Part shown: in pieces, positions 10,368-20,125 of the stretch
Layout of the letters: the number at the start of each line of letters is the position of its first letter
How positions within the stretch are numbered: the first letter of the stretch is position 1
Source: Adiantum capillus-veneris
Taxonomy: Eukaryota; Streptophyta; Polypodiopsida; Polypodiales; Pteridaceae
Assembly (NCBI GenBank): GCA_014529385.2
Contig: CM043957.1
Span: 88,386,381 to 88,450,380, forward strand
Direction of reading: 5' to 3'
DNA length: 64,000 bases
Position numbers and translations under genes: made by a program
Notes under the pieces: model-generated
Databases searched by the model: none
Told to the model about the DNA's origin: nothing
Seen by the model: only the letters and a program-made list of their open reading frames with translations

Positions 10368-10542
10368 AGGGGGGGGGGGTATTTGTGTGTTGTGTGTGTG
10401 TGTGTGTGTGTGTTAGAGAGTGGTCAAGAGTAGAGTGTAGCGACACAGACGAGTGCTACGTAGAGAGTGGCGGAGAGAAAAGAACTTATTGCATGGTCTT
10501 CTTCCAAGGAGGAGAAAATAGTCATACCCCCCCCCCCCCCCC
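10368..10542. repeat. short segment bounded by poly-G and poly-C tracts
   Basis: A G tract followed by TAT (about 10368-10382) faces ATA followed by a C tract (about 10524-10542), forming an inverted repeat around roughly 140 bases that include a (GT)n tract. Either a foldback/MITE-like unit or chance pairing of homopolymers. Confidence 0.4.
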
Positions 10543-10666
10543 TAAGAGGGGAATTTTATGAGGCCTAAAGACCAAGGCCAACTACCTATTTAGGGAGAAC
10601 ATCCCATAAAAGAAGTGAAGTTATTTTGCTATTTGAAGTGTCTAGACCAATACCAAGTATTGGTAC

Positions 10667-10668
<2 letters not shown>

Positions 10669-10758
<90 letters not shown>
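10669..10758. repeat. (GT)n microsatellite, about 45 units
   Basis: About 90 bases of uninterrupted GT. ORFs across it encode only Val/Cys or Thr/His runs and are artefacts. Confidence 0.97.
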
Positions 10759-10759
<1 letters not shown>

Positions 10760-11190
10760 CCTAAAACTACTTTGACCTACACAAAATCTTATGTGTATCT
10801 TCCATTTCAACAAAATTATATGCGTAAGATGAATGAGCACATATCCAATCAAAGATTTATCAATGTGTAGCATTAAACACACATGCAATTAGTGAGTAGT
10901 TAGATACATAGTGAAAATCTCTTTATTACACACTAAAAATCACTCAAATCTACATTAAAATTTTGGCAATTTTGTTACAAGAGTGATTACCAAACCTCTA
11001 ATTAGGCACACACATGTAAAACACTCCAATTGTTAGCGGATTAGTGTGTACAAAGAGGGGAAAATTTACAAAATTGGTCTACAAGCTACCCAAAACAAAC
11101 CATATTTCCATTCCTACAACCAATGCCAGATCGTAATGGAAGTTAGAACTCAACCCATTACACGAGTGATCATATAGCTTAGGCGCTCGA

Positions 11191-11209
11191 TCCCCAGCAA
11201 CGGTGCCAA
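11191..11209 (-). promoter_or_regulatory. primer-binding site, tRNA-Asp type, of a minus-strand gypsy relic
   Basis: The minus strand reads TTGGCACCGTTGCTGGGGA. Athila/Tat-type gypsy elements use the complement of the tRNA-Asp 3' end (TGGCGCCGTTGCCGGGGA). This copy differs by two changes (CG to CA, and CC to CT), both of the kind produced by cytosine deamination. It marks the 5' boundary of an internal region running to lower coordinates. Confidence 0.6.
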
Positions 11210-11930
11210 TATTGGCGGTCGTAGCATAGGCACAACCCATCAGCATAATGTCAATTCAGTGGATTGAAACCCGGTTAGTGCATGGAGGCGTGGATGCACC
11301 TACTGTGATGGAATGAGGACTCAAGGGAGAGGGGAAAAGCAAGAGAGGCAAAGAGGGTAATCTGAAAGAGCCATATCTATACACACACAATCTATCTATA
11401 CTCCAACTCTCTAATCATGCACACAATGATGCTACTCTCACTCTAATCTCAAGCATACACACTCTAATCACGCATTGAGCACGCACATGGAAGTCTAATT
11501 AGAGTAATGTATTCAATCCACATACACACACTCTCTAACCTAGCACACATGTGAAGCAAGAATGCTCAAACAAGAGGGAAACTAGAGAGAGAAGAGAAGA
11601 TTAGCACTGATCATGCATCATTAACACACATAACTTGAAAGACAAGAGCAAGTAGAGAGAACTTAGCTTGCATTGCATTCAATGATGGCTACAAATGTGT
11701 GTGGAAGCTCCAAGCTCCATACCCACTCCTCTTCTCCTTCTCCAGGATCACCTCTCACTCTCATGAATGAGCCCTCCCAAGATTCCCTTTCACATGTTGT
11801 GAATTGACTTTATATACAAAGGGCTTATTAAAATTGGGCGGCTAGCCAGAAGGTGCATAAACATGCTACATGTATATAGGCTCACCTGATCATCATGTAT
11901 ACAACTTGGAAATCACTATGGAGCCCTTAG
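11210..11930 (-). repeat. probable LTR region next to the tRNA-Asp primer site; limits uncertain
   Basis: The sequence on the upstream side of the primer site should be LTR. A minus-strand TATATAAAG box lies near 11808-11818, which would place U3/R there and R-U5 between about 11780 and 11213. No partner LTR was found in the window and no coding region follows on the internal side (10760-11190), so the element is a fragment or a non-coding LARD-like form. Confidence 0.35.
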
Positions 11931-12029
11931 ATACAAGAAATATATGTATACACATATGTGTATACACCATGGAAGCGCAATGCATTTTGTTGATGCTCGC
12001 CGATCAACACCTGCCCTACTGATTCCCAC

Positions 12030-12262
12030 TTTGTTGAAAGTTCCTTGAACTTTATCGTTGTCCAAATTAGAGCTTTGCAAAAAACCATTGATGCATTTCT
12101 TCCTAGAAACCCTAAATCTACTTTCATTCAATAGGTTGCCATCAAGAACAGGTGGAATCACTTCACAAAAGGACTTTGTCCAAAGTTCCTTGAACTTTAT
12201 CATTGTCCAAAGTAGAGCTTTGCAAAAAACCATTGATGCATTTCTGCCTAGAAACCCTAAAC
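12030..12262. repeat. tandem duplication, offset about 145 bp
   Basis: The 80-90 bases from about 12030 recur from about 12174 with few changes (TTCCTTGAACTTTATC, then AGAGCTTTGCAAAAAACC). The copies overlap the second exon of the minus-strand relic, so a coding block (KCINGFLQSS-LDNDKVQGT) is duplicated. Confidence 0.8.
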
Positions 12263-13000
12263 CCTAATTGTGAAGCACCTCTCATGTTTCCTTGTGAGCA
12301 GTCTAGCTGAACCAAGGACCTGCAGTAAACACAAGGAAAGACTATAGCACCCAAAGATACCAACATGCAAAACAAATATAAATTTGAAAAAAAAGGCAAT
12401 TTTACCTCACTGCTTTGATTCTTCTGCTACAGCCTCCACCTCCTTGCTTGAGACTCTCAATATTCTTCAATTTCCTTTGTCTTTTTCTAAGTCCAAGCTT
12501 TGTCTTCTTTCTTCTGACTGTATTCAACAATGATTGAAGGTTCTTTACCTTCTCCTTGCTTTCTTGAAGCTGATGATTAAGAGAATCCTTGAACTATAGA
12601 AGCAAATGGCTTTCCAACTTAAAAATGTCCCTCTCTGATGCGAGGTTTTGTGCTTAGCCTAATAGCCCTTTCATACCATCTCCTACAAATCTCATCAATG
12701 AAGAACACTTGAAGAATGGTGGGGTGCATTTGGTGATGGGGTCTATGGGATACAATCTACCATCTGTCCATAGATCAATGTGCTTCTTTGGTTCTAATCT
12801 CAATGCTTCTATGTTAGAAGGAGTTTCGCAAAGCCTATTTCTTTTTCGTAGAGAGGAATGTTCATCTTCCAAATTGACATGTAGATTATAGATACCTCTT
12901 TTAGCAGGATTCATGGAGATGTGCAAAAGATGATGATTTTGATATGGTGTAGGGAAAGATGCAAAGAAAGGACAGAATGAGCAGAGGGAAATTTGAAATT
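12163..13000 (-). pseudogene. two-exon minus-strand gene relic with coiled coil, unknown
   Basis: Upstream exon, read on the minus strand: MNPAKRGIYNLHVNLEDEHS, IDLWTDGRLYPIDPITKC and FVGDGMKGLLG, then two stops. A Leu/Lys-rich coiled coil follows (HQLQESKEKVKNLQSLLNTV). The frame reaches a GTAAAA donor at 12405; an 86-base intron ends TTTACTGCAG at 12320. The second exon continues in phase (SLVQLDCSQGNMRGASQLGF) and includes a duplicated block. Short intron, canonical borders and preserved phase suggest a former plant gene or gene fragment. I do not recognise the protein. Two in-frame stops mean it is broken, unless they are spliced out. Confidence 0.5.
12320..12405 (-). other. predicted short intron in minus-strand relic
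   Basis: AG|GTAAAA donor and T-rich tract ending TTTACTGCAG. Length 86 bases is typical of plant introns, and removing it keeps the reading frame. Confidence 0.55.
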
Positions 13001-13114
13001 TGGACCAAAAGAGAAAAATGGTGCATTGGGAGGGAGAGTTTTGGAGAAAGGAACACATTCCCAAGAGATTTGAAAACGATACTACATGTGGGGCTTCAAA
13101 AAGTAACATCCCGT

Positions 13115-13905
13115 TGTCAGGAGTTTTTTGGAGCAAGGGATTGCGCATATGTACATATACATGCATGGTGCATCAAATAAAGAATTGCCCATTTTTCAGA
13201 GCCAGGTGGTTACGTGGGGCCCACATGTGTACAGGTAGGACAGGGTGTACATAGTGCATCGATTTTCACTATTACCAGTACCACTGTGGTTTTTCTACAA
13301 TAAGGAGGAGTTGGTAGCGCGTAAAACTTCTTGAGGAAGCTATCCGCGGGCTGACGACATGAGGTAAGCAGGTGCGTCAGATGGCATCGAGTGGCATCAG
13401 GAGGCCGAACGGGGTCAATATTTGCACGTGGATGAATACGGACACAAAGTGGTGTTTTCTTGTGAGAGTTATGCAGAAAGGTCATAATTAGGACCACTTT
13501 TTGGGGCCACTTCACGTGGTTGCGAGACGCATTATTGAAAAGAAATGAGTGCCAGGTGTGCGGATGATGCAAAAAAGGTGACAACTATGCACTGCGAGGT
13601 CAGTTTTTGGCCTATTCGGGGTCCGTTTGAGGTCATCTAAAAGGCCAACGGTGCCCAACTAATAAATGTAAGTGTGGGAACTGAAAAAACAGAGAGAAGA
13701 CCAGAAAAAACGTGGAGAAGAGAGGAGGAACAGCCGCATGTGTGTTTTTGGGGTTTTTGGAGCCTGTTTTGGTCGTAAACTGCTCATCTGAGGTCGGATT
13801 TGAGCACTTTGACATTGTAGACTGCGGTTTTGGGCCGTTCCGGACGTGATGGCGCTGTCCATTTTGTCAAATTACTCACTCTTTTCCTGCTTTTTTTCTG
13901 TGTAA
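13115..13905 (+). repeat. 5' LTR of Tat-type element
   Basis: Starts TGTCAGGAGTTTTTTGGAGC and matches the copy at 22815 almost base for base up to CTGTGTAA. Differences are scattered single bases (for example GCATGG/GCGTGG near the start). The end lacks a clean CA, so the true LTR may be slightly longer and the right copy truncated. Confidence 0.9.
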
Positions 13906-15336
13906 GTTTCTCCTATGAGCGAAGTTTCTGCTCTAGTTTGTGATTGTATCTGGCTTATTTTACCCATATTGTGTGAGCTATTTGCCCCATTGGTGTTGGC
14001 CCAAGCTCAATTGTATCTAAACATCAAAAATTCTCCTCTTTTGAGCTGAGTTTTTTGGGTGTGTGTGTGTGTGTGTCTGTGTGGAGTGGGCAAGTGGATA
14101 GTCTCTCTCCTCTCACTCCAGAGGTGTGTTCCCTATCTCGGCCAGGTGTGTTGTCTAAGCCGAGTGGTGCCCCATATTGTGTGTGTGTGTGTATCTTCCC
14201 AAGAGTGTGTGTCCGGTTGTTATAGAGGCGCTATGTGTGTTTTCATCCCGCTCACATTCTTTTGGCGCCCCCACGAAGGATCTTCTTCGAGTACCTTCTT
14301 CTTCGAGCTTCGAGCTTCGAGCTTCGGGATTACATGTTGCAGGTTGCAGATTACAGGTTACAAGTTACATGTTACAGGGACAGGGATAGGTACAGGTACG
14401 GGTGATTCACACAGGTACAGGTAGTTGGAGTACAATGATATACTAGCAGTGATGTCACTTGCAGTTGTTGTGGGTATGCATCACTTGGCGCCTGTTTGAG
14501 CGCATTGTCTGCTGGATTGTACGTTACTTGTGGAAACTGCCATTGTATGAATTTTTGGAGCCATACTTGGTTGTATTTGGCAGTCCCAACCATTTCCAAG
14601 ACTTGGTCTGGAAGATAGTTATTTCTGAGACTTGACTATACGCGATTTTCATTAGCCTTCGTGTGAGGGTCGATAGCATGAGGTTTTTATTGAGCTGGGG
14701 GATTCTCAAATGTAGAGATCCTTTTGGTGATACAGGTAGCTGGAGCACCCTTTTTGTGACCTCGCCATAGGCTATGTACTAGTGAGTCCTACTTGATGCT
14801 CGGGTTCTATTGTTGACAGTTTATGCATACATATACAGTCTATATTTTGGGTTCCTACTGCTCTATTTCTGGGAAAACTCTGCCAAAATTTTCCCAAGTT
14901 ATGATGGCTGGTTTTTTGGTATTTTGAGCCATTTATGCTATTATGCAGCTGAAATTTTGGCAAAATCAGAGGTTAAGTCAGGTGTGCCTTCTTGGGAGCT
15001 TCATGGTTGGCTTTAATGGATGATCAAAATGGCCCTCAATTCACTCCATTCCATTTAACTCAAAGAATCCAGATAAATGTTCATGTGTCCAGGAAGATTT
15101 TTTTCCAGCAGCGCATAGTCTTTATGTTTGGGCCAAGAAGATTACGAGAGATCTTGGAATGTCCTTTGCCTGTTGTAATTTCGATGATCAACTATGAAAA
15201 CTCATTTGATGTGCATGTGTTTGTCCTTATCTAAAGTTGAGCTCCATTGAAGTTTCTGGGGATTGGGTAGTCAAAAGTTTTGGGTTCTTGCACGTGTGTT
15301 CAAAGGGGTTCTCAAAGCATTGAAACTTGGGTAGCC
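13906..15336 (+). other. untranslated leader of Tat-type element with short tandem motifs
   Basis: About 1.4 kb between LTR and gag without a convincing ORF. It contains a (GT)n-rich tract (14057-14085), a block of CTTCGAG-type units (about 14295-14325) and a run of degenerate TTACAGG/GGTACAG units (about 14330-14430). No standard primer-binding site was identified just inside the LTR. Confidence 0.6.
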
Positions 15337-16860
15337 ATGGCTTTATCTTATCCGGAGTTTCATGGAAGAAGTGATGAAGATGTGGAAGAATTTTTGGAAA
15401 AGATGGAGGTTGCTTGCATTAGCAACCAGATTCATGACCCTACGCAAATGTTACGCCTTCTCCAAATTTTTTTGAAGAGTGATGCACGAGTTTGGTCCAA
15501 GGCATTTGAAGAGGAGTTGCGTGCAGCGGATCCACCTGTAAGGTTGAGTTGGGACAATCTAAGGCATGGATTGGAAGTGGAGTTTGTGAAGATAGAAGAT
15601 CCTAACAAAGTGTGGCAAGAAGTACAAGGTTTGGTGCAGAAGGAAGGTGAGCCAGTAGATACGTACATACGTAAGTTTTCATTGGCATGGGAGCGAATGT
15701 GCAAGGCCTTAGCACCACAGGTACCCCTGCCTGACATGATGAAGAAGGACAGGTTCTTAGATGGTCTTTGGGATAATATACGTTGGAGAGTGGAGCTAAA
15801 GAAGCCTAGGACATATGAAGATGCACTAGAGGTAGCAAGGAACAAAGAGTGGAAGTTGAGGAAAATGAGGCAGTTAGGGGTGGAGTCTTTGCCCATGAGG
15901 TCTGAATTTCAGCCTATAGAGTCTTTACAAGGTCGCATGTCAGGGGTTCATCACAAACCAGTGGTTCCTGTTACTACTCAGGTTATGCCAGCAGTGGTCA
16001 CTACAGCAGTGCAAGATGATGGGCTAAGGCAAGACATGAGGGAAATGGTAGATTTGATGAAGAATCTCAGCCTAAACATGCTAGGTCAAGTGGGAAATAA
16101 TCGAGGTCGAGGGAGGTTTGCAAATCAGTCAGGAGGTGAAGAAAGGCCTAGGAATGGTGTTGGACAAAGCAATGGTAGGTTTTGGAGGCAGACGCCCACA
16201 TGTTATAATTATGGAGAGTTGGGTCACATCAGCCCGCAATGTGATAAGCCACCAAGGATGGGGGGAGACATGTATCCATTGCCAAGACAGGTGCTAACTA
16301 GGTCAAATGATTATGGCATCGAAATTAAGGGAGACGAAGGAACCAGTGGACTGACCCAGGAGGAAAAGAGAAAGACAAAAGTGCTAAGTGTAGTCACCTT
16401 GGAGAAGGCATCAAAGCTAGAGGATACATTAGTGATGCCTATTGGGAAGAGGACCACAGAGGATAAAGAAGGAAGAAGTACCCCAGGTCCTAGTAAGAAG
16501 AAAGGAAAGAGCCATGAAGGCGAGGATGTCAAGGCCAAGAGGAAAAGGAGAGCTCGTCGAAAGTTTCATGTTTCAGATTTTCCACTAGGGGATGGGCAAT
16601 TAAGCTATGACTTGAAGGAGGATCTGACGAGCAGGAAGGCAAATGTTACTTTTGGGCAGCTTATAGAGATGGTGCCTAAGCTAAAGCGACAGTGGAAGAG
16701 GATGGTTAACCCAATGGAGAAAGAGCCAGAGAGAGGTTCAGTAAAGGTGTTGGCAATGGATGAGCTACCAGACATTTGTCCAATAGTAGATGTGTGGCAT
16801 AAAAGGAAAAATTTGGGACAAGGTTATGTGGATGACGGAGCCCAAATATGCGTCATAACA
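15337..16860 (+). pseudogene. gag and start of protease, cut by LINE
   Basis: Structural precursor of the particle. The open frame starts at 15280, but the Met at 15337 (MALSYPEFHGRSDEDVEEFL) fits gypsy gag better. The retrotransposon-gag domain spans roughly residues 1-190 (VWSKAFEEEL, LVQKEGEPVDTYIRKFSLAW, DRFLDGLWDNIRW). A zinc knuckle at about 16198-16240 reads CYNYGELGHISPQC, with the second Cys replaced by Tyr. A Lys/Arg-rich linker follows, then the protease start VDDGAQICVIT, with DDGA where DTG/DSG-type sites are usual. The LINE enters here. The original frame resumes after it: the inserted length (2119 bases) shifts the frame by one, exactly matching the downstream protease frame. 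Confidence 0.9.
16844..16860 (+). repeat. target-site duplication of LINE, left copy
   Basis: AAATATGCGTCATAACA, repeated exactly at 18963-18979. Seventeen bases is in the normal range for target-primed reverse transcription. Confidence 0.93.
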
Positions 16861-18962
16861 TCTCCCGTCCATCAGGAGAAAGCTGTTACATTGGAGCTCA
16901 GCACGACTTTCGCTGGCTGGTAGAGTAGTAGTTGCCAACCAGGTGTTGTTGGCGACTATGTGGTACATCACTTCTTGCTGGATCTTCTCGAGTTCTTGCA
17001 TCAGCCAGGTAGAGAGGCATATCAGGAAATTCCTTTGGTCTAGTCGCGACACTCAGATTGCCCGAGCCAAGGTGGCTTGGTCGGTCATCACACTTCCTTG
17101 TTCTCAGGGAGGGCTTGGGATCATTGATCCAGCACAGCAGAGCAGATCCCTTCTTGGGAAGTTCGTCGTCAGAGGACTTCTTCCAGGCGAGGAGCCCTGG
17201 AAGGAGTTCTTGTTGCAGAGGCTTTGTGCCAGGGTGCCTCAGGCAGGAGGCCCTTGGCAACCTTCGACCAGATGGATCTTTACAGAGTTGCGCCGAGTTG
17301 GTTTGAGCAGGAGACTGGAGGACCGATTCGCTGTGAGTTTGCTTCGGTCTTGGGAGCTATTGCGGAGTGGCCTAGAGCAGCGACAGCCGACGTGCACGGA
17401 GGAGCGCCTACGGCAGCCCCTCGTCTGGAACCCCATGGTTAGCACTCAGAGAGGCCACTTGGTTGGGAGTAGGCCTCATGTTTCTTGGGGTCCCATGGCA
17501 GCAGGTCCAGCGCGCTCTCTAGGTGACTGGCTAGAGTTCACAGGTTTGTCAGAGGAGGTGCAGGTTGTCCAGCTACAGGGCATGAGAGGGGTTCAGAGCA
17601 TGTGTCAGGACATCTCAGAGTCAGTTCCAGCTGATTGGCTCACGCTTCTCGAGCCAGTAGCACCCCGGTGGATGGGAGCCTTCACACGACTGGAGGTTCT
17701 CATTTCAGTTAGGGCTTGCTCAGAGACTGTCCCAGCCCTGTTCTTCGAGCTTCACGGTGGGGGACGATTACAGAGAGTTGCAGTAGAGGCCCCGCAGGTA
17801 GCAGAGTGTTGTTTCCAGAGGATCCGAGTTGTGGGCATCTGTGGGAGGACTTGCGTCATAGACCCTGACCCAGCAGCTCTTGAGACAGGACACTGGAGGC
17901 TATGGGCTTGGGAGTGCTGTCCACTGGCACGAGTACAGTGGGATCCTGGTGAGTGGCTATGGAGGGACCCATTCTCTTCTGCAGACCGCCCAGGAGTCCC
18001 TTTCTTTCAGTACACTGTTCGGCTTGGACGTCATATACTTGCAGCACAGAGAGAGGCCCGCCCCGCTGCAGCACGTCATTGGCAGGAGGAGGGTCTCACA
18101 GTTGAGTTCTTGGCAGCTTTTTGGCAGAGGCTGTGGGACTCTAGACAGCCGAGGCGCGTCACCTTGTTCCAGTGGTTGGTTGCACACAGAGCCACAGCAT
18201 TAGGGAGCTGGCTTGTACATAGTGGTCTCTCGGCCGCATGTACAGCCTGTGACCAGTTGGTGGAGAGTCAGTGACACTGTCTTTGGGACTGTCCCTCGGC
18301 CCAGCAGGTGTGGCTACAAGTTCTTCGGCTGATGCCTGCCCTCTCCACGGCTCGACAGTACACTTGGGGGGGGGGGGGGCGGCTTGGTCCACCCTCACGG
18401 GCCCGGCACTTCAGTTTGAGCTATCTTCCACCAGCAGGATGATAGTGATACAGGGGGGTCGACCTACACTCCAGCCTGCTACAGACCTTACTCCACAGGA
18501 GTGGAGCAGTGAGAGAGCGGAGTGTTGGGAGCTCATCAGCGGCCTAGCTCTCTGGTTCATCTGGCGGGCCCGTTGTTTTCGCATCTTTGAGTCTCGCCTT
18601 GTACCACCAGCAGAGACTGTTTGTGACTTTTGGCTAGAGCTGATCCATACTCTAAGAGGACAGCTTGAGGGACTACAGGGCCTCTCCGACCGCATGCGGG
18701 AGCGCCACGAGGCTTTCCTTCGTCTCTGGCGCCCTGGGCCGTTTTACTCCATGGTCCAGGGGGTGCTCAGATGGCACTACTGTCCACCTGTGTGGCTTTT
18801 CCCTCCTCCCATCTCTTGATTTAGCCCCATTGTATATATGTTGTTTTTTCATTGGGAGGGTCTCCCCATCATGTTTGTTGTAGCCCTCTCTTGCAGAGGT
18901 GGATGTAGCCCTATGGGCAGCTTTCATTAACTAATAGAAGGATCTTTTTCTCGGAAAAAAAA
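16861..18962 (+). mobile_element. 5'-truncated LINE (L1-like) inside gypsy protease
   Basis: An insertion of about 2.1 kb bounded by an exact 17-bp duplication and ending in a poly(A) tail (from 18955). It holds only the C-terminal part of the LINE ORF2, as expected for 5' truncation during insertion. It is visibly richer in G and C than the surrounding gypsy DNA. Confidence 0.95.
16862..18819 (+). pseudogene. LINE ORF2 C-terminal region with zinc-finger RVT domain
   Basis: This is the end of a non-LTR reverse transcriptase. From the insertion point the frame reads LHWSSARLSLAGRVVVANQV and RHIRKFLWSS, then VAWSVITLPCSQGGLGIIDP, all conserved blocks downstream of the LINE catalytic core. It stays open to 18274. 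The zf-RVT domain follows: TLFQWLVAHRATALGSWL, then CTACDQ, with a TGA stop just before HCLWDCPSAQQVWLQVLRL. A 14-base G run (18366-18379) coincides with a frame change, after which ELISGLALWFIWRARCFRIF and the natural end at 18819 are seen. Reverse-transcriptase active-site residues are absent because of the 5' truncation, so it cannot act on its own. Confidence 0.93.
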
Positions 18963-18965
18963 AAA
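18820..18965 (+). other. LINE 3' UTR and poly(A) tail
   Basis: About 135 bases of non-coding sequence, then 11 A residues at 18955-18965, the last three shared with the target duplication. Confidence 0.9.
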
Positions 18966-18979
18966 TATGCGTCATAACA
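18963..18979 (+). repeat. target-site duplication of LINE, right copy
   Basis: Exact copy of 16844-16860; the gypsy protease frame resumes from here. Confidence 0.93.
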
Positions 18980-19420
18980 CACTCATGCGTTGAGAAGATG
19001 GGTTTCACAGTGGCTGGGGTGTCAGGGTTTCGGATCAGATTGGCAAACCATCAAAAAGTAAAATGCTTGGGTGTTGTAAAGAGCTTAGAAGTGGAGGCAT
19101 ATGATGCAAAGGCAGTGGTTGATTTTCATGTGATGCCAGCAGGGTTGGGAGCATATCCTATTATACTGGGCAGACCATGGTTACGTGCAGTGGGAGCTGT
19201 TCAAGATTGGCGACATGGTACGATTAGCCTCTATGGAAAGACAGGTACCAAGAAGCTTTATAATATGGACACAAGGAAACGATTAGAGGAGCTTTATGAA
19301 GATGAGGATGAGTCTAGTGATGAAGACTCTTCCACGGTGACAGATGAGGACAGTGATAGCACTACCAGCAGTGATGAGGATGCTGATGTTGAATTTCTTT
19401 TGATGGACAAAGAAATCTAG
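18980..19420 (+). pseudogene. gypsy protease, distal part, and acidic linker
   Basis: Continuation of the retropepsin split by the LINE. CVEKMGFTVAGVSGFRIRLA leads to AYPIILGRPWLRAVGAVQDW, the conserved ILG-x-x-W second half of the protease. A strongly acidic Asp/Glu/Ser linker follows (about residues 105-135 from the first Met), then a TAG stop at 19418-19420. The frame after the stop is the same one that opens the reverse transcriptase at 19481, so only a single base change separates protease from polymerase. Confidence 0.9.
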
Positions 19421-20125
19421 GAGTTTGGTTTAGTTGCATTTGCGAATGAGGTTGAAGATGAAAGTGAAGGGCCTTATGAAGTGATTGAAGGGCTGATGCA
19501 AACCAAGGTTGAGTTGTCAAAGAAGCAGGAATTGATGACACAAATGATCAGTGGAGACCTCTCAACTATGGAGAAGGATATATATTTGCACATGCTGGCT
19601 AGTTTTCCTGATTTGTTCATTACTTCATATGAAGAGATCAGAGGGTTCAAGGGCAAAGAGATGCATATAGAGCTGAAAGAAGGAGCTAAGCCAGTGCGGC
19701 AAAGGCTAAGAAGGATGGGTCAAGATCAAATGGAAGCCTTGCGAGAAGAGGTGGACAAGTTATTGAAGGCAGGGTTCATAGTCCCTGTGGAGACCACAGA
19801 ATGGGTGAGTCCAGTTGTAGTCAGTCCAAAGAAGGATGGGAAGTGGAGAATTTGTGTAGATTTTAAACCCTTAAATGCAGCCACTAAGAAGAACCCATAT
19901 CCTCTTCCATTCATTGATCAGATCTTGGATTCAGTGGCAGGTTATGAGAGGTACAGTGTGTGTGATGGTTTTTCAGGCTATTTTCAATTGAAGATTGCTC
20001 TTAAAGATCGCACAAAGACAACTTTTATTACGCCATGGGGCTGCTATTGCTACACAGTATTTCCATTTGGGTTGTCAAATGGACCTTCCTTCTATCAAGA
20101 GAGAGCAAATTGGTTGTTGTGTTAA
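19421..20125 (+). pseudogene. gypsy reverse transcriptase, first part
   Basis: Palm and fingers of the polymerase. The frame shows GAKPVRQRLRRMGQDQMEAL and LLKAGFIVPVETTEWVSPVV (the usual entry), then KKDGKWRICVDFKPLNAAT, YPLPFIDQILDSVAGYERYS and VCDGFSGYFQLKIALKDRTK. The Asp in CDGFSGY is the first catalytic residue. It continues through TTFITPWGCYCYTVFPFGLS, and a frameshift near 20100-20115 separates this part from the YxDD-type motif. In-frame reading before 19481 is continuous with the protease apart from one stop. Confidence 0.93.

Noticed and set aside
10586-10888. ORFs across (GT)n, (CT)n and (GA)n tracts (also at 2245-2727, 25060-25481, 34460-34760, 60110-60460)
   Set aside because: They translate to dipeptide runs (Val-Cys, Thr-His, Arg-Glu, Leu-Ser) caused by the microsatellite and have no homologous frame in sister copies.
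12241-12270. Interstitial telomere repeat
   Set aside because: AAACCCTAAACCCTAA is only about two units and is part of the duplicated exon block.
17058-18203. Alternative-frame and minus-strand ORFs over the LINE
   Set aside because: Shadow frames of the LINE ORF2 tail, whose own frame carries the conserved blocks.
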